This document shows, piece by piece, positions 9,399 to 17,804 of a stretch of DNA of 35,156 nucleotides; positions within the stretch are counted from its first letter, which is position 1; every line of letters starts with the position of its first letter. The notes beneath the pieces were generated by a model that saw nothing but the letters and a program-made list of their open reading frames with translations, was not told where the DNA came from and made no database searches. Source of the stretch: Lachnospiraceae bacterium (lineage in GTDB: Bacteria > Bacillota > Clostridia > Lachnospirales > Lachnospiraceae); assembly GCA_029062895.1 (NCBI GenBank), contig JAIDPF010000092.1, positions 1 to 35,156 on the forward strand. The letters run 5' to 3'. The translations under genes were made by a program, and so were the position numbers.

Positions 9399-10598
9399 GT
9401 GGAAACGTACGAGATTTTCCGGGATTTGGCAATTATTATCTTAGCAGCTAAATTTATGGGAATTGTAGCGAAAAAATGTAAAGCCCCGATGGTGGTAGGT
9501 GAGATTATTGCCGGTCTGATCGTAGGCCCTTGTTTGTTTGACTGGGTTATAAGTTCCGATTACATAGCAAAGATGGCGGAGATTGGCGTGATACTGATCA
9601 TGTTTTCCGCCGGTCTGGAGACGAATCTGAAGGAGTTGAAAAAATCCGGTCTGATTGCCTTTCTGGTTGCTTGTGCAGGTGTATTTGTGCCGTTTGTGGG
9701 AGGCGCTATTTTATATATGGCATTTTATGGATGGTCAGCGTGGGGGACAGAAGGCTTTTTCAAAGCATTGTTTATTGGTTCCATCATGACAGCGACTTCT
9801 GTAGGAATCACAGTAGAGTGTCTGCGTGAAATGGGATTCTTGAAAGGGAAGATCGGGCAGACGATCTTAAGCGCCGCGATCATTGATGATGTGATCGGCA
9901 TCATCGTTCTGACTTTCGTGATAGGGTTTAAGGATCCCAGCTCCAATACTTTGCTGGTTGTGAACAACATGGTTGTCTTTTTTGCGGCTTCTCTGGTTGG
10001 CGGTTATCTGCTTTATCGGATCATGCAGAAGGTAGACGCAAGATATCCGCATTCGAGGAGGATTCCGATCATTGGTCTTGGAATCTGTTTTGCCATGGCA
10101 TATTGTGCAGAGAAGTATTTCGGCATTGCAGACATTACCGGCGCTTATGTGGCAGGTATCATCTTGTGTAATATACGGGATGCGGAATATATTGACCGGA
10201 AGGTATCGATCAATAATTATATGTTTTTTGGACCGATCTTTTTTGTCACTATCGGATTAAAGACAAATCTAAGGGAACTGGATACCAGTATGCTCTGGTT
10301 CTCTGTCTGCTTTGTTCTTGTCGCAATGCTGACGAAGGTCATAGGCTGCGGTTTGATGTCCAAAGTCTGCGGTATCAAAGGGATTGACTGCATCAAGGTC
10401 GGCGTAGGTATGATGACGCGCGGTGAGGTGGCGCTGATCATCACACAGAAGGGACTCGCATTGGGAATTATTGATTCCTCCTATTTTACGGCTGTAATTT
10501 TATTAATAATTGTATCTAGTATTTTGGTGCCGATCCTATTAAAATATCTATATACGAAAGCGCCCGATCCGGTGGAACCCGCGGCGCAGAGTACATAG
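9399..10598 (+). CDS. CPA2-type monovalent cation:proton antiporter (Kef/NapA-like membrane domain)
   Basis: An integral membrane protein of 399 residues with about 12-13 hydrophobic helices, no cytoplasmic TrkA-N/RCK domain and a short Pro-rich tail. Typical CPA2 features include the opening helix with MVVGEIIAGLIVGP, the SIMTATSVGITVECLREMG segment, and AAIIDDVIGIIVL, whose paired Asp residues form the ion-binding site in the family. It is expected to exchange Na+ or K+ for protons at the cytoplasmic membrane. The GTG start at 9399 is chosen because AAAGGCAGGG ends 8 bases upstream and no ATG fits. It has its own strong promoter. Ion specificity is not readable from sequence. Confidence 0.9.
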   Translation: METYEIFRDLAIIILAAKFMGIVAKKCKAPMVVGEIIAGLIVGPCLFDWVISSDYIAKMAEIGVILIMFSAGLETNLKELKKSGLIAFLVACAGVFVPFVGGAILYMAFYGWSAWGTEGFFKALFIGSIMTATSVGITVECLREMGFLKGKIGQTILSAAIIDDVIGIIVLTFVIGFKDPSSNTLLVVNNMVVFFAASLVGGYLLYRIMQKVDARYPHSRRIPIIGLGICFAMAYCAEKYFGIADITGAYVAGIILCNIRDAEYIDRKVSINNYMFFGPIFFVTIGLKTNLRELDTSMLWFSVCFVLVAMLTKVIGCGLMSKVCGIKGIDCIKVGVGMMTRGEVALIITQKGLALGIIDSSYFTAVILLIIVSSILVPILLKYLYTKAPDPVEPAAQST

Positions 10599-10624
10599 GA
10601 TACAGTCCAATTTAATGGACACAT

Positions 10625-10670
10625 AACCTGTTAATCTATCCTTATCAAACGGATAAGGGAGGTAACGGTT
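10625..10670 (+). promoter_or_regulatory. 5' leader hairpin that encloses the ribosome-binding site of the 39-aa gene
   Basis: The leader can fold from AACC-T-GTTA (10625-10633) pairing with TAACGGTT (10663-10670), 8 bp with one bulge. Inside it CCTTATC (10640-10646) pairs with GATAAGG (10652-10658) around a 5-base loop. The strong Shine-Dalgarno AAGGGAGG (10655-10662) lies in the inner stem and internal loop, and the outer stem ends directly at the ATG. Just upstream is a small GTCCA/TGGAC hairpin (10605-10620). The base pairing is directly visible; translational control is inferred. Confidence 0.55.
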
Positions 10671-10790
10671 ATGAAAGGATATTACATTAGTGAAGGATAT
10701 ATGGGATTGGTTGGTACGAAATATGTCCTGTTTGTAAATGAGGAAGAATATCTGGAATTTGTAAAAGAGCAAAATTTGAAGGTGGGGTAG
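10671..10790 (+). CDS. 39-aa micro-protein, unknown function
   Basis: A 39-residue frame begins at ATG 10671, nine bases after a near-perfect AAGGGAGG, and ends at TAG 10788. The product starts MKGYYISEGYMGLVGTKYVL and continues with an acidic FVNEEEYLEFVKE tail. It has four Tyr in its first 18 residues, two GY pairs, and no Cys, signal peptide or membrane segment. The pattern resembles small Tyr/Gly-rich proteins I associate with Lachnospiraceae, but I cannot confirm a family. It lies between the antiporter and cellulase genes, 57 bases before the cellulase start, and its ribosome site is within a hairpin. The excellent ribosome site is the main reason to call it a gene. Confidence 0.7.
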   Translation: MKGYYISEGYMGLVGTKYVLFVNEEEYLEFVKEQNLKVG

Positions 10791-10846
10791 CGGCATAAGA
10801 ACATATTTGCCGCAGGAATGATTGCATATGGAAAGGAAACTTGATC

Positions 10847-12589
10847 ATGAAGCTTAGTAAAAAGATGATTGCGGGAATCGTAACTGCGGCAGCATTATTG
10901 ATCGGTATTATCGGTCTGTTGGTAATGATGCCAAAGGGTCAGGATTCCAAAGAGGAACAGGTGGCAGTGAATAGTGGGGAAACGTTGCAGGATGCCTCAG
11001 GGACAGATGCGGACGAGACTGTGCTGCAGGGTCAGGCGGCGGATGCGGCTTCCGGGCAGAGCAATGGATCTGATGATACCTCCGGCAGTGCGGAGACGGC
11101 GGATCCCAATGGCACAGCCGGACAAGAAAACACCTCAGAGCAGGTCGCTGTAATGGATCAGAATGGTACTGACGGACAGACGGTGTCAGACCAGACGATG
11201 GAAATCACACCCGCTCAGACCCCTGTGTCTGCTACAGGAACTCCGGTGGCGATCCATGGTAAACTGTCTGTCAGAGGCAGCGGATTGGTTGATAAAAACG
11301 GTAATGAATTTCAGATTCAGGGAGTATCTACCCATGGTATTGCGTGGTTCCCGGAATATGTAAATAAGGCGGCATTTCAGACGATCCGTGATGAATGGGG
11401 CGCTAACTGCATCCGTCTTGCCATGTATTCCGCGGAATATGGCGGATACTGCACCGGAGGCAGTCAGTCGGAATTGAAGCAGCTGGTGAATGACGGGGTA
11501 TCTTATGCGACGGAGCTTGGCATGTATGTCATTATTGACTGGCATATCATGAATCAGGACGGCGATCCTAATACCCACAAGAGAGAGGCTTTGGCGTTTT
11601 TTGAGGAGATGTCCGCCAAATATGCGGATTATGACAATGTGATCTATGAGATCTGTAATGAGCCAAACGGAGGAACCCAGTGGTCTTCCATCAAAAGTTA
11701 TGCCTTGGAAGTCATTCCGGTCATTAAGGCAAATAACCCCGACGCGATCATCATCGTAGGTACACCGAACTGGTCTCAGGATGTGGATGTCGCTGCCAAT
11801 GATCCGATTACCGGATACAGCAATATCATGTATACGATTCATTTCTATGCGGACACGCACAGGGACAGTCTGCGGCAGAAGATGCAGACGGCTATTGATA
11901 AAGGACTTGCGTTGTTCTGCACGGAATTTGGTATCTGTGATGCCAGCGGTTCCGGCGCTAACAATATTACAGAGGGCAACAAGTGGATCTCTGCAATGGA
12001 CAGCAATAATATCAGCTACTGCATTTGGAATCTGTCAAATAAGGCGGAAACAAGCTCGCTTATCCAGAGTGGCTGCAATAAAACATCCGGCTGGACAACG
12101 AATGAGCTGACGGAAGCCGGAAAATGGTATGTCGGGATTCTGGATAGCGGCGTGACGCCGGGTTCAACAGGTATTTCGTCTGATACGGGCAATAATAACA
12201 ATAACGGTAACAACAATAATAATAACGGTAACAACAATAATAATAATAACAGCAGTACTCCGGCGGTTACGGCAAGTTCCGCCAATACGCAGGTTACCAT
12301 TGCCAATTCCGGCGGCTGGTCAAGTGGAAATGGCAATTGTTCCCAATATACGGTAACCATTAAGAATACCGGCAGCACAGCGGTCAATAACTGGAAGGTT
12401 ACAGTAAGTTTTGGCGGCAATGTGACACTGGATCAATCATGGAGTGGCAGTTTCTCGGCAAACGGCAGCAGCGTCACGATCACCCCAGTAGATTTTAACA
12501 GTGAGATCGCCGCGGGACAAAGTGTTGAGGTGGGATTTATCATTTCTTATTCAGGAAATGTAGGAACACCGACAGTGTCAATCGATTAG
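10847..12589 (+). CDS. Secreted or membrane-anchored GH5 cellulase (endo-beta-1,4-glucanase) with C-terminal CBM2
   Basis: Hydrolyses internal beta-1,4-glucosidic bonds of cellulose or related glucans outside the cell. An in-frame TTG at 10841 precedes the ATG at 10847, and GAAAGGAAAC at 10831-10840 spaces better to the ATG (580 residues). Residues about 8-28 form a signal peptide or N-terminal anchor. They are followed by a 100-residue Ser/Thr/Asp/Gly-rich low-complexity linker. The GH5 domain covers about 138-438, with GVSTHGIAWF, CIRLAMY, IIDWHI, the acid/base YEICNEP (E272) and the nucleophile FCTEFG (E360). A poly-Asn/Gly linker (about 445-470) leads to a family 2 carbohydrate-binding module (about 475-580) with conserved aromatics (GGWSSG, NNWKV, DQSWSG). 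A strong hairpin terminator follows. Confidence 0.94.
   Translation: MKLSKKMIAGIVTAAALLIGIIGLLVMMPKGQDSKEEQVAVNSGETLQDASGTDADETVLQGQAADAASGQSNGSDDTSGSAETADPNGTAGQENTSEQVAVMDQNGTDGQTVSDQTMEITPAQTPVSATGTPVAIHGKLSVRGSGLVDKNGNEFQIQGVSTHGIAWFPEYVNKAAFQTIRDEWGANCIRLAMYSAEYGGYCTGGSQSELKQLVNDGVSYATELGMYVIIDWHIMNQDGDPNTHKREALAFFEEMSAKYADYDNVIYEICNEPNGGTQWSSIKSYALEVIPVIKANNPDAIIIVGTPNWSQDVDVAANDPITGYSNIMYTIHFYADTHRDSLRQKMQTAIDKGLALFCTEFGICDASGSGANNITEGNKWISAMDSNNISYCIWNLSNKAETSSLIQSGCNKTSGWTTNELTEAGKWYVGILDSGVTPGSTGISSDTGNNNNNGNNNNNNGNNNNNNNSSTPAVTASSANTQVTIANSGGWSSGNGNCSQYTVTIKNTGSTAVNNWKVTVSFGGNVTLDQSWSGSFSANGSSVTITPVDFNSEIAAGQSVEVGFIISYSGNVGTPTVSID
12187..12252 (+). repeat. Poly-Asn/Gly linker repeat in the cellulase gene
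   Basis: Runs of AAT and AAC codons broken by single GGT codons encode a flexible interdomain linker of N5-7 blocks separated by Gly. It joins the GH5 and CBM2 domains. Such tracts are prone to length variation. Confidence 0.8.
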
Positions 12590-12596
12590 TGAATCA

Positions 12597-12630
12597 CAGG
12601 GGCTGCCTTCCGGTAACCCCTGTTTGTTTC
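12597..12630 (+). terminator. Intrinsic terminator after the cellulase gene
   Basis: CAGGGG at 12597-12602 pairs with CCCCTG at 12617-12622, with an inner GCC/GGT pairing around TTCC. It is followed by TTTGTTTC. It begins 8 bases after the cellulase stop. The same hairpin lies downstream of the minus-strand small gene and could act in both directions, though a T-tract is present only on the plus side. Confidence 0.75.
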
Positions 12631-12649
12631 CTATGAAAGTAAACAAAAA

Positions 12650-12850
12650 TTATCTTCTGTGGGGACATTCATGCAGACCGCAGGGACCGCAACCGGGTTT
12701 TTTCGGCGGAGGCGGAGGCGGACAGAATGGGCAGTTTCCACCGCCCGGCGGAGGCGGAGGAGAAGGTCTGGAACAGGATGGACAGGATGGTCCTTCCGGT
12801 CTTCCCCAATGGTCAGGTCGTCTGCCGTGAAACATATTATGAAAGAACAT
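12650..12850 (-). CDS. Small Cys/Pro-rich protein with three CxxC motifs, unknown function
   Basis: A 66-residue product with a polyproline core and three CxxC motifs (CPSC, CPFC, CGPC), seven Cys in all. The N-terminus is His/Arg-rich (MFFHNMFHGRRPDHW). There is no signal peptide or membrane helix. I chose this strand over overlapping plus-strand Gly-rich frames because the ATG at 12850 has GGGAGGA six bases upstream and a promoter (TTGACA, TATAAA) in front of that, while the plus frame has neither. The pattern suggests metal binding or disulfide cross-linking, as in some coat-like or redox peptides, but no family is recognised. Repetitive GGCGGA units in the DNA underlie the proline runs. 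Confidence 0.6.
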   Translation of the reverse strand: MFFHNMFHGRRPDHWGRPEGPSCPSCSRPSPPPPPGGGNCPFCPPPPPPKKPGCGPCGLHECPHRR

Positions 12851-12870
12851 AGGAATCCTCCCGATGTCAT

Positions 12871-12900
12871 TTTATAATATACTATGTAATATTTTGTCAA
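12871..12900 (-). promoter_or_regulatory. Sigma-A promoter for the Cys/Pro-rich small gene
   Basis: On the minus strand TTGACA (12900-12895) is followed after 18 bases by TATAAA (12876-12871), with TTATAA at 17 bases as an alternative. It lies about 20 bases before the ATG at 12850, with GGGAGGA between. Confidence 0.7.
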
Positions 12901-13021
12901 AAGGAAATAGTTCTATCTTAAAAAATGAAAGAATGGTATACTGTACAAAAGAAATTGAGAAACAAAAAACTGGTTATAATAACGTATGATCAGTCAAATT
13001 TAGAAAGGCATGGTAATTAGT

Positions 13022-13813
13022 ATGAGTGAAACATGTGATCATCAGTGCTCATCCTGCGCTAAATCGTGTGAGGAACGTCAGCCGGGCGAAGGGAATCGTC
13101 AGGTGAAAAAGGTCATTGGCATTGTCAGCGGAAAGGGAGGTGTTGGAAAATCTCTTGTAACCTCCCTTTTGACGTGCGCTATGAAAAAGCAGGGAAAAAA
13201 TGTTGCTATATTGGATGCGGATATTACAGGTCCGTCCATTCCAAAGGCATTTGGCATTAGAGAGAAAGCCAATATGAAGGGCAAAGAACTTTGCCCGGTT
13301 CTCACAAAGAGCGGTATCAAGGTGATGTCATTAAATCTTTTGATTGAGCGTGATACGGATCCTGTGATCTGGAGAGGTCCGATTTTGGCAAATTCCGTTT
13401 TGCAGTTTTGGACAGAGGTAAACTGGGGAGATGTGGATGTGATGTTTGTGGATATGCCTCCCGGAACAGGCGATGTACCGTTGACGGTATTTCAATCTTT
13501 GCCTTTAGCAGGTATCGTGGTGGTGACTTCGCCGCAGGAGCTGGTTTCCATGATCGTAGAAAAGGCGGTCAACATGGCAGCACAGATGAATATTCCTGTC
13601 CTTGGACTCGTAGAGAATATGAGTTATCTGGAATGTCCTGATTGCGGAAAAAAGATATCTGTCTTCGGGGAAAGTCAGGTGGAGAAGACTGCAGAGAAAT
13701 ATGGTATTCAGAAATTTGCAAGAATCCCGATCCTTCCGGAACTGGCAAAGGCATGTGATGAAGGCAGGATAGAGACCATTGATGGAGAATGGCTCGATCA
13801 ACTGCTGGATTAA
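13022..13813 (+). CDS. Mrp/NBP35-family P-loop ATPase (iron-sulfur cluster carrier)
   Basis: Mrp/ApbC/NBP35 proteins bind and transfer iron-sulfur clusters using a deviant Walker A ATPase. Here the motif is GIVSGKGGVGKS near residue 35-45, followed by ILDADITGPSIPKAFG, MFVDMPPGTGD and VTSPQELVS. A Cys-rich N-terminus (CDHQCSSCAKSC) matches the extra cluster-binding segment of NBP35-type members. A later CPDCG provides the CxxC used for the bridging cluster in Mrp dimers. An ATG at 13010 is in frame, but AAAGG at 13004-13008 would touch it, so 13022 is preferred. A TATAAT at 12975-12980 may be the -10, without a good -35 at normal spacing. Confidence 0.92.
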   Translation: MSETCDHQCSSCAKSCEERQPGEGNRQVKKVIGIVSGKGGVGKSLVTSLLTCAMKKQGKNVAILDADITGPSIPKAFGIREKANMKGKELCPVLTKSGIKVMSLNLLIERDTDPVIWRGPILANSVLQFWTEVNWGDVDVMFVDMPPGTGDVPLTVFQSLPLAGIVVVTSPQELVSMIVEKAVNMAAQMNIPVLGLVENMSYLECPDCGKKISVFGESQVEKTAEKYGIQKFARIPILPELAKACDEGRIETIDGEWLDQLLD

Positions 13814-13855
13814 TCCAATGCAGGAAAAGATATTATTTAGGAAAGAGAACATAGT

Positions 13856-15475
13856 ATGACAAGGGAAAAAAGAGTATTTTTATATACCATCATTATCGGT
13901 TTCCTAACCCACGCGTTTCGGATGACCAATACTATGATCTGTTCAGATACGACAAATTATCTGAAAAGCATAGGGGTTACCTGGGTGATATCTTTGGGAA
14001 GGATCTTACTGCCCGGAGTGGAAAAAATTAGAGGGACAGTGGAACTGCCTTTTCTGATTGGGGTCATTTGCCTTGTCCTGATCGGCTGTGTTGCTGTTTT
14101 CTTTGTGAGGCTGTTTGATATCCAGGAGAATATATTTCTTGTGATTGTTGTGTGGATTCTTGTAGCTAATCCCGTTGTAACTTCTATTTTCGCGTATATG
14201 TATACAGCGGATGGATATATGATATCCTTATTGTTTTCCGTATTGGCGGCATACCTGTGTCTGAAGAAAAAAGGATTGGCAGGGACTCTGTTGGGTGGTT
14301 TGTGTCTTGCTGTTTCACTGGGATTTTATCAGGCATTTATATCAGTGACCATCATCATCATGCTCTTTTTCCTATTTCGGATGTTATATACTTCGGAATA
14401 TGATATCAAAGATATCGGAAAGATGGCGGGAAGATGTCTTTTGAGCGGTGTGACAGGAGTTGCCATTTATGTGGTCGGAACCTTGATTGTTTGGAAAGTC
14501 GGCGGACACCAGGCGGCAGGCTACATGGGTATAGATTCTGCAGGCGGTACGGGAATACATGGTCTATTGCAGGCGGTAGTTGACTGCTATGTGGATTTTG
14601 CAAGATTTTATATTGTGCGATGGGAGCTGAACCGTTATAATGCTATGAATGTCTTAATGTTTATATTAACGTTGATCACATGGCTGGTTTTAGTGACTAA
14701 GAGGAAATTATGGAGAATGCCTGCCCGTGTGGCTCTTATGGCGTTTTTATTTCCGCTTATGCCGATTATTTGCCATATCTTTGAGTTTGCTTCGGCAGGA
14801 GTTTCTTATACTTCTACTTCCATGGAATACAGTCTTGCATTGATTTATCTATTGCTACTGATCATGTGGAGTGATATGCGGCTTTCTGTATCTACACAAA
14901 ATACGAACATTGAAAAGCCGGAGGATTCCAAGGATGCCGCAGACTTTGTAGAGAGGGTTAGATGGACGGATCTGCAGTATTGGAAGAGACATTATCTTAG
15001 TATGTTATCGGTAGTGCTTCTACTGTGTATTTCATTTCATTTTACGGTGATTGCCAACCGTTCCTATTACAATATGAATAATGCGAACACGAAAATGGAA
15101 ATGCTTCTAAACCGGCTTGTTATGAGGATGGAAATGACGGAAGGATATCATGAGGACATGGCGGTCGCTATCTACGGATCTTGTTATCAAACACCGGAAT
15201 ATGTTCCTGCTGCGCCGATGATGTCTGGTGTTGTTTCTAATATTTTTCTGACACAGGATAATGAATATATCAGTATGATGAATCACTATCTTTCGACAAG
15301 TTATAGACGGGCTGATTTTGAAACAATGTGTCAGATTGCGGCAACGGAGGAATTTGCAATGATGGAGTCATGGCCTTCGGAGAGTTCGATAAAGATAATC
15401 AATGAAACAATGGTTCTTTATTTATCGGATACGGATGTGGATCGGTATCTGCCGCAGGAAGAAGGAGAAGAATAA
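13856..15475 (+). CDS. Polytopic membrane protein, glucosyltransferase GtrII-like
   Basis: 539 residues with about ten hydrophobic helices. The N-terminal part resembles the GtrII-like glucosyltransferase family, which modifies surface glycans with lipid-linked sugars: an RMTN/DTTNYL loop after the first helix, then GRILLPGVEK. A hydrophilic loop near 350-375 precedes another helix. The C-terminal 150 residues are soluble, probably extracytoplasmic. It starts 42 bases after the Mrp stop and its TAA directly abuts the ATG of the GT2 gene, so the two glycosyltransferase-type genes are translationally coupled. Assignment is by overall pattern; catalytic residues were not verified. Confidence 0.7.
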   Translation: MTREKRVFLYTIIIGFLTHAFRMTNTMICSDTTNYLKSIGVTWVISLGRILLPGVEKIRGTVELPFLIGVICLVLIGCVAVFFVRLFDIQENIFLVIVVWILVANPVVTSIFAYMYTADGYMISLLFSVLAAYLCLKKKGLAGTLLGGLCLAVSLGFYQAFISVTIIIMLFFLFRMLYTSEYDIKDIGKMAGRCLLSGVTGVAIYVVGTLIVWKVGGHQAAGYMGIDSAGGTGIHGLLQAVVDCYVDFARFYIVRWELNRYNAMNVLMFILTLITWLVLVTKRKLWRMPARVALMAFLFPLMPIICHIFEFASAGVSYTSTSMEYSLALIYLLLLIMWSDMRLSVSTQNTNIEKPEDSKDAADFVERVRWTDLQYWKRHYLSMLSVVLLLCISFHFTVIANRSYYNMNNANTKMEMLLNRLVMRMEMTEGYHEDMAVAIYGSCYQTPEYVPAAPMMSGVVSNIFLTQDNEYISMMNHYLSTSYRRADFETMCQIAATEEFAMMESWPSESSIKIINETMVLYLSDTDVDRYLPQEEGEE

Positions 15476-16486
15476 ATGATCACTATCAGTTTATGTATGA
15501 TCGTCAAGAATGAAGAAGGGGTATTGGCAAGATGTCTGGATTCTATTGCTGATTTGATGGATGAAATCATTATTGTAGATACCGGATCGACGGACAGGAC
15601 GAAGGAGATTGCCCATAAATATACGGAACAGGTCTATGATTTTGCGTGGACAGGCAGTTTTAGCGATGCAAGGAATTTTTCTTTTTCCAAGGCTTCCAAG
15701 GAGTATATCTACTGTGCGGATGCTGATGAGGAGCTGGATGCGGAGAATCGTGAAAAATTCCGCGTTTTAAAGGAAGCAATGCTGCCGGAAATTGATATTG
15801 TGCAGATGTATTACGCGAATCAGCTTTCCTTTAATACCATCTATAATTATGATAAAGAACTGCGTCCCAAGCTTTATAAACGGCTGAGGGAATTTGTCTG
15901 GGAAGGTGCTATTCATGAGGCAGTTCGTCTGGATCCGGTGATTTATGACAGTGATATTGAGATATTACATAAACCGGAAGGGAATCATAAAGCAAGGGAT
16001 CTGGCGGCGTTTGAGCGATTGTTTAAAGAGGGTACGGCGCTTAATAAGCGCTTGCACAGCATCTATGCAAAAGAACTGATGATCGCAGGGGAAAAGGAAG
16101 ATTTTATTAATGCGTTTCCGATCTTTCAGGCAACTTTATCGGATGTTGGACGTGGAGAAGACGAGATCATGGAGGCATGTTGTATCTGCGCCAATACCTG
16201 CCTGATGACAGGGGAGGATTTGGGATTATTTCAATATACAACAAAGGCCATGGCAATGAACGGCTGTAGCGAGATCTGCTACATTCTGGGAGAGTATTAT
16301 CGCATGGCAGAGGAACCGGAGGAGGCAGCGGTCTGGTATTACAATGCTGCCTTTGAGACAGAAAGTGTAATTAGTTTAAAGCATCATAAGGAACTGCCGC
16401 TGCAGGCATTGTCTGAGATTTACCGCGGACTTGGAAATATAGAACAGGCGGAGTATTATGAAGGATTAATCAATAACTGTGAATAG
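15476..16486 (+). CDS. Family 2 glycosyltransferase with TPR-like C-terminus
   Basis: A 336-residue cytoplasmic GT2 enzyme. The GT-A fold occupies about 1-200, beginning ISLCMIVKNEEGVLARCLDS, with IIVDTGSTDRT for nucleotide-sugar binding and CADADEEL as the metal-binding DxD-type motif. HEAVRLDP is the region usually near the acceptor site. The C-terminal 130 residues are helical with TPR-like repeats (GEYYRMAEEPEEAAVWYYNA), common in this clostridial subgroup and possibly used for partner or protein-acceptor binding. It starts immediately at the stop of the GtrII-like gene, which suggests one surface-glycan pathway. Donor and acceptor are unknown. Confidence 0.85.
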   Translation: MITISLCMIVKNEEGVLARCLDSIADLMDEIIIVDTGSTDRTKEIAHKYTEQVYDFAWTGSFSDARNFSFSKASKEYIYCADADEELDAENREKFRVLKEAMLPEIDIVQMYYANQLSFNTIYNYDKELRPKLYKRLREFVWEGAIHEAVRLDPVIYDSDIEILHKPEGNHKARDLAAFERLFKEGTALNKRLHSIYAKELMIAGEKEDFINAFPIFQATLSDVGRGEDEIMEACCICANTCLMTGEDLGLFQYTTKAMAMNGCSEICYILGEYYRMAEEPEEAAVWYYNAAFETESVISLKHHKELPLQALSEIYRGLGNIEQAEYYEGLINNCE

Positions 16487-16501
16487 GGTTTTTCAGATGG
16501 C

Positions 16502-16520
16502 TGATCGCAGGATCATTTTT
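16502..16520 (+). terminator. Short hairpin with T-run after the GT2 gene
   Basis: TGATC (16502-16506), loop GCAG, GATCA (16511-16515), then TTTTT. It lies 15 bases after the GT2 stop and overlaps the stop codon of the convergent reverse transcriptase. The stem is only 5 bp, so strength is doubtful. Confidence 0.4.
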
Positions 16521-17727
16521 CTGTAGCGGATTTCTTATAATATTCATTTACCAGACTGCGGTATCCCCATTTCTTCATCATATCATAGGTGATCCGATAG
16601 TTTCCCTTATAATGTCTGCCTGTGATGCAGTAACGGATATATTCCTGCATATATTGATCGATCACTTTTAAGCGTCGGTCTGTGGTCAGGTTCGGAAAGA
16701 ACCATTTATTCCAGCTAAATTCTTTGTCGTCGGGGCAGCCATACAGCTTATGGTTCATGGAATTGATAAAGCCGATTGCAGCTTTTTCGCTGTCCAAACC
16801 CTTCTTACGTTGCCAGCGGCGGAGACTGTCGGCTTTTCTTCGGATCCGGGCCTTCATTCGATATAATGTATGGTCGGAAAGGTCAACACTGCCGTTATCA
16901 AAGCGGAATCCGAGAAATTCAAAAGGTTCACCCGGAAGAGAAATAGCGACCTTGTCTTGATTGACAGATAGATGAAGATCATGGAGCATTTGAAACAGCG
17001 CATGTTTGCGTTCCTGAAGTTCAGCCTCTGTTGCGGCGAAGATCAGGATATCGTCTGAATATCGAAAGTATGGGATCTCTTTTTCCAAAAAATATTGGTC
17101 GATCTCCCGGAGGTGAATATTGGCAAGAAAAGGAGAAATAGGCACTCCCGCCATAGCACCATGGGCTTCATGAATGATCCTGCCGCGTTCTACCACCCGG
17201 TCTTCGGAGAGTATCTTTTCAAATAGTTCAAAAAGCATAGCGTCTTGTTCCTTTAGAAAAGAAAGCTGCTCTAAAAGTATTGAAACATCTATGGAGTTAA
17301 AATAATTACTAATATCTGCTTTCAGACAGTACATCTGATCAACATGCGGAATACTGCTGATCTGACGAACTGCATGCATTACCCCATGGCTGCGACGGAA
17401 AGAAAAACAGTTTTTCGCGATATAGGAATCATAGCGAAAAAGCTGAAAAGAAATAAACTTTAAGAAAATGTTTTCCTCTTCCGGAAAGGAATAGACGACT
17501 CTTTTCTTCGTGCTTCCATCTTTATTGATAATACGTTTTTCTGGAAGATGGATAGGGAAATTGTGCTGTTTCCATGCCTCGCACAGCGGCAGGTAATTTT
17601 TCCCCATTATAAAATCTTTGATTGATTGCTCCTCTGATCTGGTTAAATGCTGTTTTTCAATCTTATAAAATAAAAAATCCAGCCAGTTCTTTTCTTCTAA
17701 GGCCAGAGCGTAAATGGAATTTTGCAT
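16513..17727 (-). CDS. Stand-alone reverse transcriptase (RNA-directed DNA polymerase), class unassigned
   Basis: 404 residues. A longer frame reaches 17868, but that extension translates the upstream RNA element. The ATG at 17727 has AGGAG five bases upstream and is preferred. RT palm motifs are clear: motif 3 LKADISNYFNSID (D138), motif 4 GVPISPFLANIHL, and motif 5 YFRYSDDILIFA (Y223-S-D225-D226), then QDKV and FLGFRF. The C-terminal 100 residues are basic and helical (RMKARIRRKADSLRRW), ending in GYRSLVNEYY, probably a thumb or RNA-binding part. There is no endonuclease, primase, nitrilase or protease fusion. The retron NAxxH motif is not seen, and motif 4 has SP where DGR enzymes have SQ. 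A structured RNA with its own promoter lies directly upstream. The most likely roles are phage defence or another RNA-templated function. Catalytic ability is well supported; class and role are not. Confidence 0.88.
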   Translation of the reverse strand: MQNSIYALALEEKNWLDFLFYKIEKQHLTRSEEQSIKDFIMGKNYLPLCEAWKQHNFPIHLPEKRIINKDGSTKKRVVYSFPEEENIFLKFISFQLFRYDSYIAKNCFSFRRSHGVMHAVRQISSIPHVDQMYCLKADISNYFNSIDVSILLEQLSFLKEQDAMLFELFEKILSEDRVVERGRIIHEAHGAMAGVPISPFLANIHLREIDQYFLEKEIPYFRYSDDILIFAATEAELQERKHALFQMLHDLHLSVNQDKVAISLPGEPFEFLGFRFDNGSVDLSDHTLYRMKARIRRKADSLRRWQRKKGLDSEKAAIGFINSMNHKLYGCPDDKEFSWNKWFFPNLTTDRRLKVIDQYMQEYIRYCITGRHYKGNYRITYDMMKKWGYRSLVNEYYKKSATEK

Positions 17728-17804
17728 GAGGTCTCCTGTTATGTTGTAATAAAATTTAAGTAATGTTACCAATCTGCAAAATAAATATGCAAGTGTAGAA
17801 AATA

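Noticed and set aside
11186-11860. 224-codon minus-strand frame inside the cellulase gene
   Set aside because: Antisense shadow of a strongly supported GH5 coding region, with no ribosome site or recognisable protein.
12624-12830. Plus-strand Gly-rich frame
   Set aside because: It starts inside the cellulase terminator, has no ribosome site or promoter, and mirrors the better supported minus-strand Cys/Pro-rich gene.
12955-12980. Full promoter for the Mrp gene (TTGAGA with TATAAT)
   Set aside because: The -10 is perfect but the spacing is only 14 bases; mentioned in the gene entry, not listed as a promoter.
16513-17727. Diversity-generating retroelement, since an RT and a C-type lectin domain (a common DGR target fold) are in one window
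   Set aside because: RT motif 4 reads GVPISP and not the DGR SQ form, the lectin domain is internal and 14 kb away, and I see no template/variable repeat pair between the RT region and that gene.
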